DNA of 64,000 bases from Eretmocerus hayati (GCA_029851415.1 CM056743.1:94710501-94774500), one strand, 5' to 3'; counted from the stretch's first letter, positions 1 to 11,716 are shown. Notes: generated from the sequence alone by a model not told the origin. Numbers and translations: made by a program.

Positions 1-1
1 G

Positions 2-2041
2 TTAGCTTCTCCTTTGACGGATTTGACGAAAGGGTCGATTGATTTCGATTGGTCGGATAAGCAACAAAGCTCGTTCGTTACTTTGAAAAAGTTGTTGCTT
101 GAGGAACCAACTTTACAAATTTATAACCCAAAATCCACTAGAACTGAATTGCACACTGATGCATCTGCGATCGGACTAGGCGCGATGCTGTTTCAGTCTG
201 ATGAAAATGATCAGTTGAAATTAGTTTATGCTATAAGCAGACGAACCTCAGAGTCCGAGAGTTTGTATCACTCTACGCGTCTTGAGTTACTCGCTATTGC
301 ATGGGCGCTCCAGCGCTTGAGACCTTTTGTGATTGGACTACAGTTCACTATTGTGACAGATTGTCAATGCTTGATAAATTTGAATGCTTGGAAAACTCAA
401 AATCCTCAGGTAGCTAGGTGGGTGTGTCAAATTTCTGAGTATGATTTTGTTATAAAACATCGCAGTGGTGAAATGATGAAACACGTAGATGCGTTGTCTC
501 GCGCTCCTGTAGATCCGCCAGAAGAAATGGCATTGCACGGGAGTATATCTCAAATTGATACGCGTGAAAACGAAATTTCGATGTACCAGAGATCTGATCC
601 AGATCTTGCTATGAAAATTGATATCCTGAATAGACCTGAGTCTAGTCGCTCGAAGTATAAAAGAGGGCTTGTAAATGAGGCTGTCTTGCGTGACGGATTG
701 TTATTTCTTAAGATTGTGAAGAATAAGATAACGCTTGAGGTGTATGTGATACCCAAGGCGATGAGAAAAGCTTTAGTTATAAGATATCATGATTTGTCGA
801 GCCATTTTGGTGTTGAAAAAACGATTGAAAGATTAAGTGAGTACTATTACTTTGGTGGCATGCGTAGGTATGTAAAAGTTCATATCAAAAACTGTCTAGA
901 ATGCATTTTGAACAAAAGAAAATCTGGTAAACTTGAAGGTGAATTGCATCCTATTCCTCCAGGTCGTAGACCATTTGAAACGGTTCACATTGATCATTTG
1001 GGACCTTTTATCTTAACCTCTCGTGGTAATCAGTACGTTCTCGGTTTAGTAGATAGTCTTACAAAATATACGCATCTTGTGGCTGTGAGAAATGTAAAAG
1101 CTGTTACTACCGTAAAACATGTTCGAAATTTCGTTGAACAGTTTGGTGCTCCGGCACGTATTATTTCTGATAGAGGCATTGCCTTCACTTCAAAAGCATT
1201 TGCTGATTTTTGCAAGTCATTTGACATGAAACATGTCCTCAATTCAAGTAGGCATCCGCAAGCCGATGGCTTAATTGAAAGAGTCAATCAGACAATCCTT
1301 CCTGCTATGAGAAGTACGTGTGACAGTGTGGAACAGAATGATTGGGACCTCAGTTTGGAAAAGTTGGAAAGAGATTTAAATTCTACTGTGAGTAAAGCTA
1401 CAGGCGTTTCGCCTTTTGAAGCATTATATGGCTGTTTGCCACGATTTGACGATGGTAGTTTGAGAGAATTGACTGAGCATTGTGAGACGTATTGCTCTCC
1501 AACTGTTGTCCAAACTGAGATCCGAAAAAGCATCGCTAAAGCCCAAAATGATTACAAAAACAGGTATGATGTAAAACGGTGTAAGGGTATGAAATTTAAC
1601 GTAGGTGATATTGTATTTGTAAAACGAGACACCAATGCAACAGGACAGTCGACAAAATTGCAACCTCGCTATGGTGGCCCGTTAGTTGTGACTGAAATTT
1701 TACCCTTTGATACTTATCGTGTGAAAAAGTTGAATGAGTTCAATGACAGAAACTTTGGTTCGACTGCTCATGTCAGCCAACTAAAAATTTGGAAAAATAG
1801 TCAAAGTGTGGATGATGAGTTGCCGAATGATGATGAATGTTCTGCTACCAGTGATTCAGAAAGTGATGAAAAAGCTACGGCTGATGTGTCTTCTCAAAAT
1901 AATGACAGTGAAAAGATCCCAAATAGTGACGACTTAGATGTACCAAATGATGACAGTCCAACCCAAAATCCTGTAGACAAACCAACGAGAAGAGTTCGTA
2001 AGGCTCCAGCAAAATTCAAGGACTTTGTAAGCGATTACTGA
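2..2041 (+). CDS. Ty3/gypsy Pol, C-terminal part (RNase H-integrase), cut by window edge
   Basis: This is the C-terminal part of a retrotransposon polyprotein that degrades the RNA template and integrates cDNA. The frame is open from the window edge, where the ASPLTDL end of the reverse transcriptase is visible. RNase H follows, with LHTDAS near residue 47, an SRLELLAI-like segment and HVDALSR near residue 155. The integrase has an HHCC zinc site (HDLSSHFG to CLECIL, about residues 258-297). Its DDE core shows D in HIDHLGPF, D in ISDRG and E in GLIERVNQ. The tail is acidic and then basic (TRRVRKAPAKF), as in many insect gypsy/mdg1-like elements. There is no internal stop or frameshift over 680 codons, in contrast to every other mobile gene here, so this is probably a young copy. 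No env follows; the LTR starts about 145 bp downstream. Family assignment is firm, the exact clade is inferred. Confidence 0.95.
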   Translation, partial: LASPLTDLTKGSIDFDWSDKQQSSFVTLKKLLLEEPTLQIYNPKSTRTELHTDASAIGLGAMLFQSDENDQLKLVYAISRRTSESESLYHSTRLELLAIAWALQRLRPFVIGLQFTIVTDCQCLINLNAWKTQNPQVARWVCQISEYDFVIKHRSGEMMKHVDALSRAPVDPPEEMALHGSISQIDTRENEISMYQRSDPDLAMKIDILNRPESSRSKYKRGLVNEAVLRDGLLFLKIVKNKITLEVYVIPKAMRKALVIRYHDLSSHFGVEKTIERLSEYYYFGGMRRYVKVHIKNCLECILNKRKSGKLEGELHPIPPGRRPFETVHIDHLGPFILTSRGNQYVLGLVDSLTKYTHLVAVRNVKAVTTVKHVRNFVEQFGAPARIISDRGIAFTSKAFADFCKSFDMKHVLNSSRHPQADGLIERVNQTILPAMRSTCDSVEQNDWDLSLEKLERDLNSTVSKATGVSPFEALYGCLPRFDDGSLRELTEHCETYCSPTVVQTEIRKSIAKAQNDYKNRYDVKRCKGMKFNVGDIVFVKRDTNATGQSTKLQPRYGGPLVVTEILPFDTYRVKKLNEFNDRNFGSTAHVSQLKIWKNSQSVDDELPNDDECSATSDSESDEKATADVSSQNNDSEKIPNSDDLDVPNDDSPTQNPVDKPTRRVRKAPAKFKDFVSDY

Positions 2042-2146
2042 TGTATATTTAAGATTTGATGATTTAGTATTCCGTAGTTAAAACTATGTGAAACTGTATT
2101 GAAATTTTCGTAAGTCTTGAGATTGGTTGTAAATAAGTCGTGAAAC

Positions 2147-2166
2147 ACGTTTCGAGGACGAAACGT
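2147..2166 (+). repeat. 8-bp-stem hairpin before the gypsy 3' LTR
   Basis: An 8-bp perfect stem (ACGTTTCG / CGAAACGT) closes on the 4-nt loop AGGA. It lies just upstream of the purine-rich run and the presumed LTR start, where plus-strand priming would occur. The role is inferred. Confidence 0.5.
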
Positions 2167-2184
2167 AGCGTAAGGATGGCCGAG

Positions 2185-2513
2185 TGTGAGTGAATATGTA
2201 TACGCTATGTCCCTGCATGTATGGGGATGCATAGGGCGCAAGCTATCGAGCGAGACGATCGCTTGGTGAGTCGCGCATTGTCGTCGTCGTCGCTTATAGA
2301 TCAGATTGGACGGCCGAGCTGCCGAGAGCTCGTGCACGTGAAAGCCTGTCTCGTGAACTATCCGGGTTGTGCGACGGCTTGTGTACCGCGCACCCGCGAT
2401 AACTCTCTATCTTACGTTCTTTGTAAACTCGTTGTACTTTTATTATATCTAATATACTCTTCTCTTATAAATTTTGTGTATGGCTTCCTTCGTGAATCCT
2501 GACAAACACCAAC
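2185..2513 (+). repeat. Probable 3' LTR of the gypsy-like element
   Basis: The segment begins TGTGAG after a purine-rich run. It contains an AT-rich promoter/polyadenylation-like stretch near 2440-2480 (TATAAA at 2466) and ends in ACA-type sequence at about 2504-2513. No second LTR is in the window, so both edges are estimates. Confidence 0.4.
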
Positions 2514-2529
2514 ACAATTGTCACTAAAA

Positions 2530-3910
2530 AGTGTGTCGAGCAGATTATAGCAGCGAGTAGATCATGTGAAGTAACGGCTTTTTATAAGCTGCAAGAGGAG
2601 CTCTTAACTGTAAGCGGCGCGGAAAGACAGAAAGTTTCTACGGCAGCGGAGCTTATATCGAAAACCACACAGAAGAGTATTACTTTCGTGAGTGCGGTGG
2701 GCCTCCTTGCTGCTGAAAATTGAGCCGAACGTGCAGAGATAATTGGAATGATGAATGATTGGTTCGACTTGGCTGATAGCAAATCTCCCAGAGGGTACAA
2801 GGATGCACTTGCTCCATATGGCTTGTTACTTGATGACCAAGACAGATTGCTCCAAAAAGTCATCAACATGGTTCGAAAGATGAGAGTTGGTCGTAGAGAA
2901 ACTCTCATGCCATTCCAAAAAGAGATGATTCAATGTTGTGATGCTCTCAGAGGGTTATTAGCTTATTGGGTGACCCAACTTACGCCAGATAATTTTCACG
3001 CTGTTTACATTCTAACCAACCGGCTATGCCAAGATGTTTTGGAGAACTTGTTTTTTTACATCAGGAATAATGGTTCGCCAAACTCCCAACCATCTGCGCT
3101 GGATTTTAAGTACAGGCTCAGATCTTACGTACTTGGCAAGCACTCAAAAACAATACTATGCGAAGCCTGTAATACCGAGCCGGATGATGACAATGTTTTG
3201 GTAGATCTTGCTGAACTTGGAGAAGTACTTCCAGCTCCCACAAGTTGCCCACAAAATCCTCGATCTCACAAGTTGCAGACTCTAAGTGAAGCACTACAGC
3301 CACTCCCACACTTCGAAATGGATGACGAGGAAGCAGCTATTTTCTTCAGAGATTTCCATGACTCTGATTTTTAGCAGCAAATTGAAGACGACCGGGATGA
3401 GAATGAGGACCCTGAGGAATTTAGTGAGGGTAAGGGGACTAACGTCAACTGTTGAACCTCATTAACTTGCAATATGTAACTCATTTTCCCCTATGCTATC
3501 TATCTCTAGACGATGACTTAACTGGCAACGTTCAGGAGGTTATTGAAGAAATAGTAGAAGGTGAAGGACTGAAATATCTTGCTGGTTATGCTGCCCATCG
3601 CTTCAAGAAAGAATGCCCTTCTTTAGGCACTCCCATGCGCCAACTACCATCAACAGCAATACAAGATTCAGACTGGATCCAGTTCATCTCAGATGGACAT
3701 CTAATGTATCCGTCTGATGCAATGGTGGGTTTGACATCAATATTGAATAACACATTCAAGGAATTTCATGGAGAATTCCTATCCAAAGACGATCGAATTT
3801 TTGACAAGGTGACAGACTTGGTATTGCAAAAATACGAGATTTCAGCACTGAGCCTATTGAGAAAGAAGTTGTATTGTGCCTTGTCAGAATTAGGACGTAT
3901 ATACGGCTGA
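2530..3910 (+). pseudogene. P-element/THAP9-type transposase, broken and 5'-truncated
   Basis: This is the remnant of a cut-and-paste transposase of the P-element superfamily. The main open piece (2748-3374) carries the family's MMNDWFD motif, an LTNRLCQDVLENLFFYIR block and a DFKYRLRSYVL block. These match the C-terminal half of P/THAP9 transposases. A second piece (about 3512-3910) has YLAGYAAHRF, the conserved C-terminal signature, and a W-x-S-DG-L-PS-like stretch. The gap looks like an intron: GTAAGG at about 3431 and a pyrimidine-rich tract ending CTAG at about 3511. In-frame stops (TGA near 2721, TAG at 3372-3374) kill the frame. The N-terminal THAP finger and catalytic core are missing, apparently cut off by the adjoining gypsy LTR. 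The family call is reliable; activity is excluded. Confidence 0.8.
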
Positions 3911-4275
3911 GACAACTCAATAAGAATCTTACGAGTGATCCATTCGCTAAAAATGCCAAGAAAAAAATATTTAAATTCATGAAGTAGGTTTGTATTTTTG
4001 GTTATACATGAAATTCGAGTCATAATACACTTTCCAATCGTTGTCACCTTGCCAAGAACGAATATCTCACCATCATATGGTACATATTCTTTCCCAAAAT
4101 TCGATCATTCCTAAAAAATTCGGCCAAAAGAATACTGACATAATTGATCACTTTTAAGATGTGAGTTGGTTTTGATACAAAGTGATGACGGTGCTTAGTT
4201 GATTTGCTCTCCGGCTATCCTGGTGATAGCTTTATACATTAGCAATCTTGAATCATTATCATGCAATCACATAGA

Positions 4276-4600
4276 CTATTTTCAGTATTGTTATTGAGTT
4301 ATGGCTTCGCATTTTGAGAAATTGTCATAACTCTTAAGTTACTTGATTAATGGAGTCGATGAAAGAACGTAGGATTACCTCGTGTCCAAATCCTCCATTT
4401 GGGCTTGTTACCAAAAGATGTATATTTTGGAAACTTAGACTATTTTTACTATTGTTCTTAAGTTATGGCTTTGAAATCTGAGGAATTGTCATTACTTTTA
4501 AATTGATTGATTGATGAAGTCGATAAGAGAACGTAGGGCTACCTCGTGTCCAAACCCTCAATTTGGGCTTGTTACCGAAAGATGTATATTTTGAAAAGTC
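4276..4600 (+). repeat. Two-copy tandem repeat, about 165-bp unit
   Basis: Two diverged copies share blocks such as GAACGTAGG, CCTCGTGTCCAAA and GGGCTTGTTACC at a spacing of about 165 bp. They may be subterminal repeats of the decayed P-type transposon upstream, but that is only a guess from position. Confidence 0.7.
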
Positions 4601-5540
4601 TAGTCTAATTGTTACATTTGGATACTATTCAAATCTGATGAGATTTGTAACACGCCAGCTATTTTCCGGTGAACGCCCAAGTGACGATTCTGTAATCCTT
4701 ATTTATCTTCCCTACGTACCTCCACGTAATACTTGCAAGTTCCAAAGTTATGTACAATTCGAACAAACTTTCCCTCCAAAGATAAGTTACCGTATATACA
4801 CTGGTTTTCCCTCCAAAGTTACACTTCTGTGAGAAATGATTTTTTAACGCTAAAGAATGTAAAGATCTATTGAGATAGATGGATGTACATAAGATGGATG
4901 TATTATCCAATTCTGTGCCTGTACTTCGTAATTCTTTATAACACGATACTACGATGTTATCAAACTCTGTATAGATCATAGTAATAGTAAAATGAATTTG
5001 CCAAAAGTGAACATTTTCCCAAGAAGAATGGCTCACTTGTTTTGTGTTGATGATGCTAAGTTTACATACATATTTTCTGTATGTGCAGCTAGAAGAAGTA
5101 GTATTTAAAGATGATGCGAATACGTGACATCGGGACTAATTCTTAAAGAATCGAAGTCTATCGTATTTGCAATGTTTTCATTTTCAATGTAAGTTAAATG
5201 TACCTTTGTACTATCATCACAATTTTTATGCAATAAATGTGCTCTTCAGTATCATTACATCCTCATTTTTACCCCCATTTTAATTTCACTGTAAACTCAT
5301 TGTGAGACAACTCATACTCCCGCGTACATTCATACATTAAAATACTCGAAAATCCGATCGTCGGTACTTATAATTTACTTGGACAACTTCCCTCTCAAAT
5401 CAAACCTACTTGCGGATCAGTGCAAGTGGGGTAGCATTTTGCTATGTACATTCGGAGTTCCCGTGACTGAATTCCAATATGGCGTCGGTTGGTGGGCTGG
5501 CAAAAATGTGCGTGGTCCCAAACCTTGTTATTATTCAGCC
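4601..5540. other. No gene recognised (AT-rich)
   Basis: Only short random-looking reading frames are present. I see no motif or repeat linking this stretch to its neighbours. Confidence 0.5.
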
Positions 5541-5929
5541 ATGATTCAAAGTATCATGAGTGTCCATCATGAGACAGTCAATGACAGTCATATAATATAG
5601 CTCAAGGGTTGGTCATCACACCATAATTCTTTCCATAATTCTTTCTATCCTGACAAAGTTTTGCAACTGAAATTTGATACTGATGAACAACAAGATTAGG
5701 ATTAAACCTTGGATGATCTGTTATACATGTTTTGGGAATCAGGATTCTTCTTTTCAATTCTCAGCGACTCTTGAGGGTGTAAGGGTACAAATATGGGCTC
5801 TGGATCTAGGGAGAGAGCTGGATCATCATGATTGTGAAGGGATACCCCGATAGAGGTGTGCGTATATTCATAGGATAAAAATGGGCTTTTGGGGTGATCA
5901 ATTTTTCATTTCTCCATCAAATTTTACCC

Positions 5930-6185
5930 ATCCTTGGGTACTCAGGCCCTTGGACGAAATGAAATCTGATGAGAGAAATTTAATGACTTTAGAAGGTGAA
6001 TGCAGTTGGTACTTAGGGCCACTCGCATATCATCCTTGGGAAGTCACCCGACTTGGATATCGCAGATATATGCAGATAGGGGTGGTGGGTACTTAGGGCC
6101 ACCGACCCACCAATCCAGGATAGCTACGTAGAGGTTGGATGAGACGTCTGATTTTCCGTGAGGACGAGTACTTAGGGCCGTTCCT
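5930..6185 (+). repeat. Short dispersed repeat with degenerate hammerhead-like segment
   Basis: The phrase GTACTTAGGGCC occurs at about 6009, 6089 and 6169, with a diverged form at 5938. This implies a roughly 70-80 bp unit. The stretch 6151-6177 reads CTGATTTTCC, GTGA, GGACGA, close to the CTGATGA / stem-loop / CGAAA layout of hammerhead ribozymes. The U-turn and the GAAA core are altered, so any ribozyme here would be dead. Confidence 0.35.
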
Positions 6186-6189
6186 CCAC

Positions 6190-7380
6190 CCAAATCGCGT
6201 CTCTGAGCTGCATCGAGATTCTATCAATTTTGAGTACACATTAAAACTCAAAATATATGAAAATAATATGGCATTTATTCAAAATTTCATATACATGAGC
6301 TTATCAATAGCCAAGAGACCAAGCTCGATACAACTCTGATATCCAACTGAGCATAAGCTGGCCTCAATGGCCTGAGGAGCCTGTATTTATACCTGGTCTT
6401 TTGGCTGTACAATATATTTGTATAGTATTGTACGTCGTGTATATTTGTATAGTATTGTAGTCGTGAACGAATTGATTATCGATCATTCTAAGAATCATTA
6501 TTTCATTGAAAAAGTAATATAAATGGAGCAATCTTGCGAAATCTGCATACACAATTCGATTTTCCATCTCTGAAGGAAATGAATTCAACGCAAAATTCAG
6601 ATAGACTTATCTTTTATACATTGCCAGAAACAAGAAAATAAATTCTTAGAACTTCCTAGAAACACGTGGCTTTTCATCTATTTTGAAAATTGATAAAAAT
6701 CAACCAAAAATTTCAGTTCCTTTTATATTAGGCTATTTTTTCCATCGATACTTTCATGTGAGAATAGGCTATTCTCCTCACAAACTCATTTTACAATAAA
6801 TATTTACCATATTTACAACCTGTCTAATTTTGAGCTTATTTTCTCTTAGATAAGGAACTTTGAGGTAGATTGCGTTTCTTAGAATATGGACGGAATCATG
6901 CATCAAACGAGTGGAACAGAAAAATTTATTTTAGCTTTTTTACAAAAACATTTTGTTTGCAACATAAAATGAACGTGCAAAGTTAATTTGTTCTAAAAAG
7001 TGACTACATACATCTTGTAGCTCAGAAAATGAGCTTTATGATAACAAGAGAAAGATTACCATTTTATGAAGTTCTATATGAAAAATTCCTCATAGAAACT
7101 CATGGAATATTCCAGAGTTCCTATGTATTAGTATGTACATATTTACGTCTTCTTGTGTGTCTATACAGCACGCGTGACACTAAAAGGGAAGCAAACATCT
7201 GCCTTATCGGCTCTAATACGCACGAAGATTTGAATATTATATACAGACTTATCAGTACGTGCATTTTAGAGATTGATGAATGAAAAATTAAAATTCTGGG
7301 GTTATCGCACTCAGAAGGGCTTGCACTTTTGCCAATGATGCCCAGCGACCATAACCAGAGATGAGACCTTCTCATCTCCG
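6190..7380. other. No gene recognised between the inverted-repeat arms
   Basis: This is AT-rich DNA with no long frame resembling a protein family and no obvious RNA gene. A small tandem duplication of TATATTTGTATAGTATTGTA lies near 6410-6460. Confidence 0.5.
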
Positions 7381-7384
7381 CAAT

Positions 7385-8146
7385 AACTGCAAAAGTTTAG
7401 CAGGTGGTCCAAATCACTTTTTACATGGTTAATATTCTAACCGTTGTGAATTCGAATTGTGTAGAATTTTCGTGGTAAACTGAATGCCACTGACTGCATG
7501 TGACTGCCAGAGCTCCGATGGCTCGGCGCGGCTGGCTCGCGACTCATCTCGCCCCATAACTACGACATACTGGAAGAGTCGCTGAGAATCGAAAAGAAGA
7601 ATCCTGATTCCCAGAACATGTATAACAGATCACTCAAGGTATAATTCAAATCTTGTTGTTCATCAGTATCAAATTTCAGTTGCAAAACTTTGTCAGGATA
7701 GAAAGAATTATGAAAAGAATTATGGTGTGATGACCAATCCTTGAGCTATATTATATAACTGTCATTGACATTCATATGACGGACACTCATGATACTTTGA
7801 ATTTCTGATGGCCACCACCCGAGGCCGAGGTTCCGTAATCGAATCTTTCGGAAGATAAGTAGATACAAAACTCAAAGATTAGAATTGTCCGTAATCTGAT
7901 CAGAACTCCGACTCAAGGTTTTGAGGGCCCTGAGTTGGCCTAAGTATGAATTTGTGAGAGTGTTAGGCGCGTAGTACGCATACGCGAAGCGGACTCGCGG
8001 CTCGCGATCGGCGCCGGCCATGCAGTGGCAGTCGGTGTTTACTGAAAAATTCTACACGAAGTTAATTTGCGACGGTTGGAATTCAATACGAATTCGTCTA
8101 CCATAAATCATATAAGAAGTGACTTGGACGACCTGGTAAACTTTTG
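7385..8146. repeat. Inverted repeat pair (arms about 7385-7550 and 7985-8146)
   Basis: The left arm, with AACTGCAAAAGTTTAGCAGG and GAATTCGAATTGTGTAGAATTT, has its reverse complement in the right arm, where CCTGGTAAACTTTTGCAG and AAATTCTACACGAAG are visible. GC-rich inner ends match too. The loop holds the right arm of the 5.5-7.8 kb repeat, which suggests that one element inserted into another. Confidence 0.7.
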
Positions 8147-8733
8147 CAGAAGGCCACTGGTATCATCAGCAAGAGTGCAAGCTCTCCCATAACCTACAAG
8201 GATTCAGGAGAACCTCTTCCACCACGACTATCAGATAAGTACACCACTAGGGATTTTCCTTGCTGCTGGAAATTGAACTCAGTACTTTGTGGAGGATTCA
8301 TTCTCTTTCTAGGTGTAACGCTTCAATCGACCAATCTGGAGAATCTCTTACATCGCACAGCCATACCCCCATTACTTAATAGCTACAAGTGGGTAAGCAC
8401 TCTCACACTCTTCCTCTGTCATATCATGGCTTGGGGATCTTCATCTTAGTGCTCATTTGGAGAAGTCCTCAGTGCCGGAGGCATTCAAGAGCACAGCGTT
8501 TCTCTGCCGAGCTTGAGTAGGAAGTTATACAAACAGCTCCAAGATTCCATGTAATAGGTCTTGTACACCGTATTCACCTCTTCTTGTATCTTGTGATGCT
8601 ACAAGCCAGATTATCCTACCAAAAGCGAGATGGCACTCCTATCTGTCGTCTACATATGTCAATTACTCAAGGTATCCTTCCTACAAATTATCCAAGCAGC
8701 AAAAGAGTAAGTACCGTGGGCCAATGTCAGTGA
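8147..8733. other. Unassigned stretch with one short open frame
   Basis: A 101-codon plus-strand frame (8144-8449) has no recognisable motif and starts inside the inverted repeat, so I do not call it a gene. The rest shows nothing. Confidence 0.4.
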
Positions 8734-8735
8734 TA

Positions 8736-10254
8736 CCCTGCTGAACATCATTTCGTGGGATCCCATGGGACTCCGTGGGACCTGGCCCTGGTGAAGTATC
8801 TAATTTCTATATTTTGCAAAATTTGGCACCGCAGACGTGCAGCATACAATCTTCGAACATTATTCCCCCTGCCCACGAAGGGGTTGATACATGGGGAGTG
8901 AAGAATAGATGCTTCGTGGATTCTGATCTCGATCTCTGAATGATTACGGGTATGAATATTTTCAATCGACTGATACTCCAAGAGTGTAAAAAACCAAGCA
9001 TCGAGAATCAATCCCTTCACTTCTCTCAAAATGTGCCTTTAGCCGAGAGAAGATGCCTATGACGTCGTCATGTGTCAACAGATCAAGTGAAGGACAATGC
9101 TCAGAGCGACACATGCCGTGGGTTTCATTTCGAGAACGTGTAGATACTGAGTCATCTAATGATAAGGACTCGTAGGAACGATGTAAATTACAGGAACTTT
9201 TTTTTAAGGGATTCCTTGAGATGTAGTATTGAGCAACATCAAAATTCATAATGTCCCCTGCTTCATACACCGAGTGTGCCCTCTTTGCAATTGAAGCTTA
9301 ATATCTCAAATCCAACGAAATGTTCAACTCTCAGCACTCAAGTCACAAGGTGATACATCATTCTAGGAGGATGAGGAAAACTCGGTACTCGCGTACGAGT
9401 AATTAGTGACCACCCATCCCCAGAAGTGTTTGTGAATGAGGCTCCCATGATCTTCATGAATGATCGGGTAGGATAATTTATTTCGCAAAGTTCTCTATAT
9501 AACATGTTTATTCACCCCTCATACAATGAATCTGTTTCAAAATCCAAAGTCAATGGGATTTGGATTTGATATTGTCTTTGTTGTTAGCAATTAGTACAGC
9601 TACTTGATCAATACTCTACATCGACCATGATAATCAGACGGAAGTGAATATAGGAGAATAAACATATGTTTGTGAATAAACCAGACCATGAAAGATAGTT
9701 TGAATATCTTCTTCTTCCAATCCCATCATGAGAACTTGTTTAATTCGCGTGAAAAATTTTCAAGAACCTAAGGTTATGTATGAAACATCATTGCTACGAA
9801 TCCTTATCATTAGATGACTCTGTATCCACACGTTCTTGAAATGAAATCCACGTCATGTGTTGCTCTGAGCATTGTTCTTCACTTGATCTGTTGACACGTG
9901 ACGACATTATAGGCATCTCCTCTCGGCTGAAGACACATTTCGAGAGGAGTGGAGGGATTGATTCTCGATGCTTGATTTTTTTACACTCTTGGAGTATCAG
10001 TCGATTTCAAATATTCATACCCGTAATCATTCAGAGCTCGAGATCAGAATCCACATAGCATCTATTCTTCACTTTCCATGTTTCAACCACTTCGTGGGCA
10101 GGAGAAATAATGTTCGAAACTTGTATGCTGCACGTCTTCGGTGCCAAATTTTGCAAAATATAGAGATTAGATATTTTACCAGGGCCAGGTCCCACGAAGT
10201 CCCATGGGATCCCATGGGATACCATGGGACCCCACGAAATTATTTCCAGCAGGG
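8736..10254. mobile_element. CCCTGCTG-family foldback DNA element, TA-flanked
   Basis: The left end begins CCCTGCTG and the right end closes with CAGCAGGG. TA lies immediately outside both ends (8734-8735 and 10255-10256). The arms (about 8736-9190 and 9770-10254) are reverse complements over some 450 bp. They contain stacked CCCATGGGATCCCATGGGA palindromes near the tips. The middle (9190-9770) is non-coding. Short frames in the arms are conserved only because the DNA is duplicated. A relative lies at 12944-13561. The TA duplication would fit Tc1/mariner-like integration; no transposase is present. Confidence 0.8.
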
Positions 10255-10256
10255 TA

Positions 10257-10660
10257 GTTGCATGCAGATGCGTTCCTTGATCTTTACATTGAGAGTCTAA
10301 AATTCGGTAAAAACACCGTCTTGAAATAACGTCCTGGTATTCATGGATTCACTTAAGTATTGTCTCCTAGTTATGTTAGTTCATTGAGGGGTAAAATGGA
10401 ACTTTTCCGCAGGGTACCCTGCCGAGAAATATCAAGTGCTATATCACTTGGTAAGTCAGCTGATATATCACTTGATGAATCAGTTGATATATCACTTGAT
10501 TCATGAGGCCAATTTCACATGTGGAATTCCTGAGGTAATTTTCTGAGAAAATTTATTCTATTTTTCCCAAATTCAACACTCAAGTTCATGTCTTTGGATT
10601 CAGATGGGCCTAGCGTCGTAGCTACATCGAGAAAAAACGTTATTTGAGATATACAATTTT
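10257..10660. repeat. Non-coding stretch with a 3-copy TGATATATCACTTG minisatellite
   Basis: Near 10436-10505 the motif (TGATATATCACTTGAT-type, about 29-bp spacing) occurs three times, alternating with TCAGCTGA/TCAGTTGA. I see nothing else in this interval. Confidence 0.6.
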
Positions 10661-10733
10661 GGACTCACGGGGATTCGAACCTGGACCTTCGAATTTGTAG
10701 ACACGACACTTAGCAAACTGCGCCATCTGAGAT
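10661..10733 (-). repeat. tRNA-derived (SINE-head-like) sequence
   Basis: On the minus strand the sequence has an A-box-like TGGCGCAGTTTG and a perfect B-box GGTTCGAATCC at tRNA spacing. The T-stem and acceptor stem pair poorly, and no clean anticodon stem forms. This fits a decayed tRNA-derived SINE promoter better than a working tRNA. Confidence 0.55.
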
Positions 10734-10739
10734 ATGTCA

Positions 10740-11700
10740 TGGAGATGCACAGAATACGTATATGCGGCACTCTTTCCCAGAGCAAACTTGGGACTCTTTC
10801 GACGGAGCTGAGAGTGTAGTTGTTACGTTATTGGTGTTCAGGTATCTGGTTTTCCGTCCCCCAAGCGCGAAGCTGTCGTGCTGGGTGTTTGTGAAGGGGT
10901 TGGATGTATTTGTATATAATGATCTTGACACGAGAATAAGATGGACTGTTATCTTATTCCACGGCTAGAATCTCAATGTAAAGAGACCTATCAGATGATT
11001 TGAATTCTACTGACAGGGCCAATCCGTCGCTGCGTTTACGTGTCTCGCGTGATTGACAGGGACCGTAAGCTCCTGGGCGCGATCCCGCGCTCCTTTAAAT
11101 AATATTCGTCTGACCCCGATATCCTGTCTCACAACGAGCAGCAGGCAACCGCTATACTAAATGTCGAAATGATCTTGGACAAGCTGACGCCGCGATTCTC
11201 ACTCTGTGGCTTGATTTGCTCATGATCTCACTAGATCACTCGCTTTATATATATACTAATGACCTCACACATCCATGGCGGCCTCAACTGGTCGCCGGAT
11301 CGGTTCTTTCCGAGTTCCAGATAGTAATGATTATGAAAGTGTGCCATATTTTGAGAGGCGTCAGCTATGAGAAGTACGAAAAAATTTCCAAATTTTAACT
11401 TAACTTTTCTGAGCGGTTAGAATTTTGCAAAAATTTTGTTTGACTTAGGTTTCGTCCGTGCAATTTGGATTCCATATGATTTGCTAAGATCATGTTCGTT
11501 TCTCTGAGCGGTCTATAACTCGTGGAAGGAATATAATTCACATAACTTCTGTATCTACGATAATGATAACCCGAAGTTCTCCTTAACCTTTATATTATAT
11601 TGGTTTCTAACTCTTCCCTACACCATGATTTCACTCAAATATTCCTGCATTTACAATCTAGTAGGTCTCTTTCCGATATTCACACTTCATATTCTCATTT
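10740..11700. other. No gene recognised
   Basis: Mixed-composition DNA with a GC-richer patch at 11010-11100. No family-like reading frame, RNA gene or repeat boundary is evident. Confidence 0.45.
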
Positions 11701-11716
11701 GACGATAAACATGTAT

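Larger units (their letters stand above)
1..2513 (+). mobile_element. 3' half of a gypsy-like LTR retrotransposon
   Basis: The Pol frame ends at 2041 and is followed by a short untranslated tract, a hairpin/purine-rich segment around 2147-2180 and a probable 3' LTR. The right edge abuts sequence that reads as P-type transposase, so the provirus seems to sit inside that older transposon. The left half lies outside the window, so the target-site duplication cannot be checked. Confidence 0.8.
5545..7800. repeat. Inverted repeat pair (arms about 5545-5770 and 7573-7800)
   Basis: The two arms of about 230 bp are reverse complements at roughly 85-90% by eye. Shared blocks include ATGATACTTTGAA / TTCAAAGTATCAT and ATAATTCTTTCTATCCTGAC. 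Homology stops on both sides of each arm, so this may be the pair of ends of a decayed DNA element of about 2.2 kb. The interior has no recognisable gene. The right arm also lies inside another inverted repeat (7385-8146), so the structure is nested. Confidence 0.75.

Noticed and set aside
1030..1663. Minus-strand frames opposite gypsy integrase
   Set aside because: They are shadows of the intact plus-strand Pol frame.
5379..5600. 73-codon frame with VGWWAGKNVRGPKPC-like sequence
   Set aside because: It runs into the inverted-repeat arm at 5545 and has no recognisable family.
8748..10300. Frames conserved in several CCCTGCTG copies (LEYQSISNIHTRNHSE-type)
   Set aside because: Conservation reflects duplicated arm DNA. 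The frames run through terminal palindromes and differ by drift, not by codon pattern.
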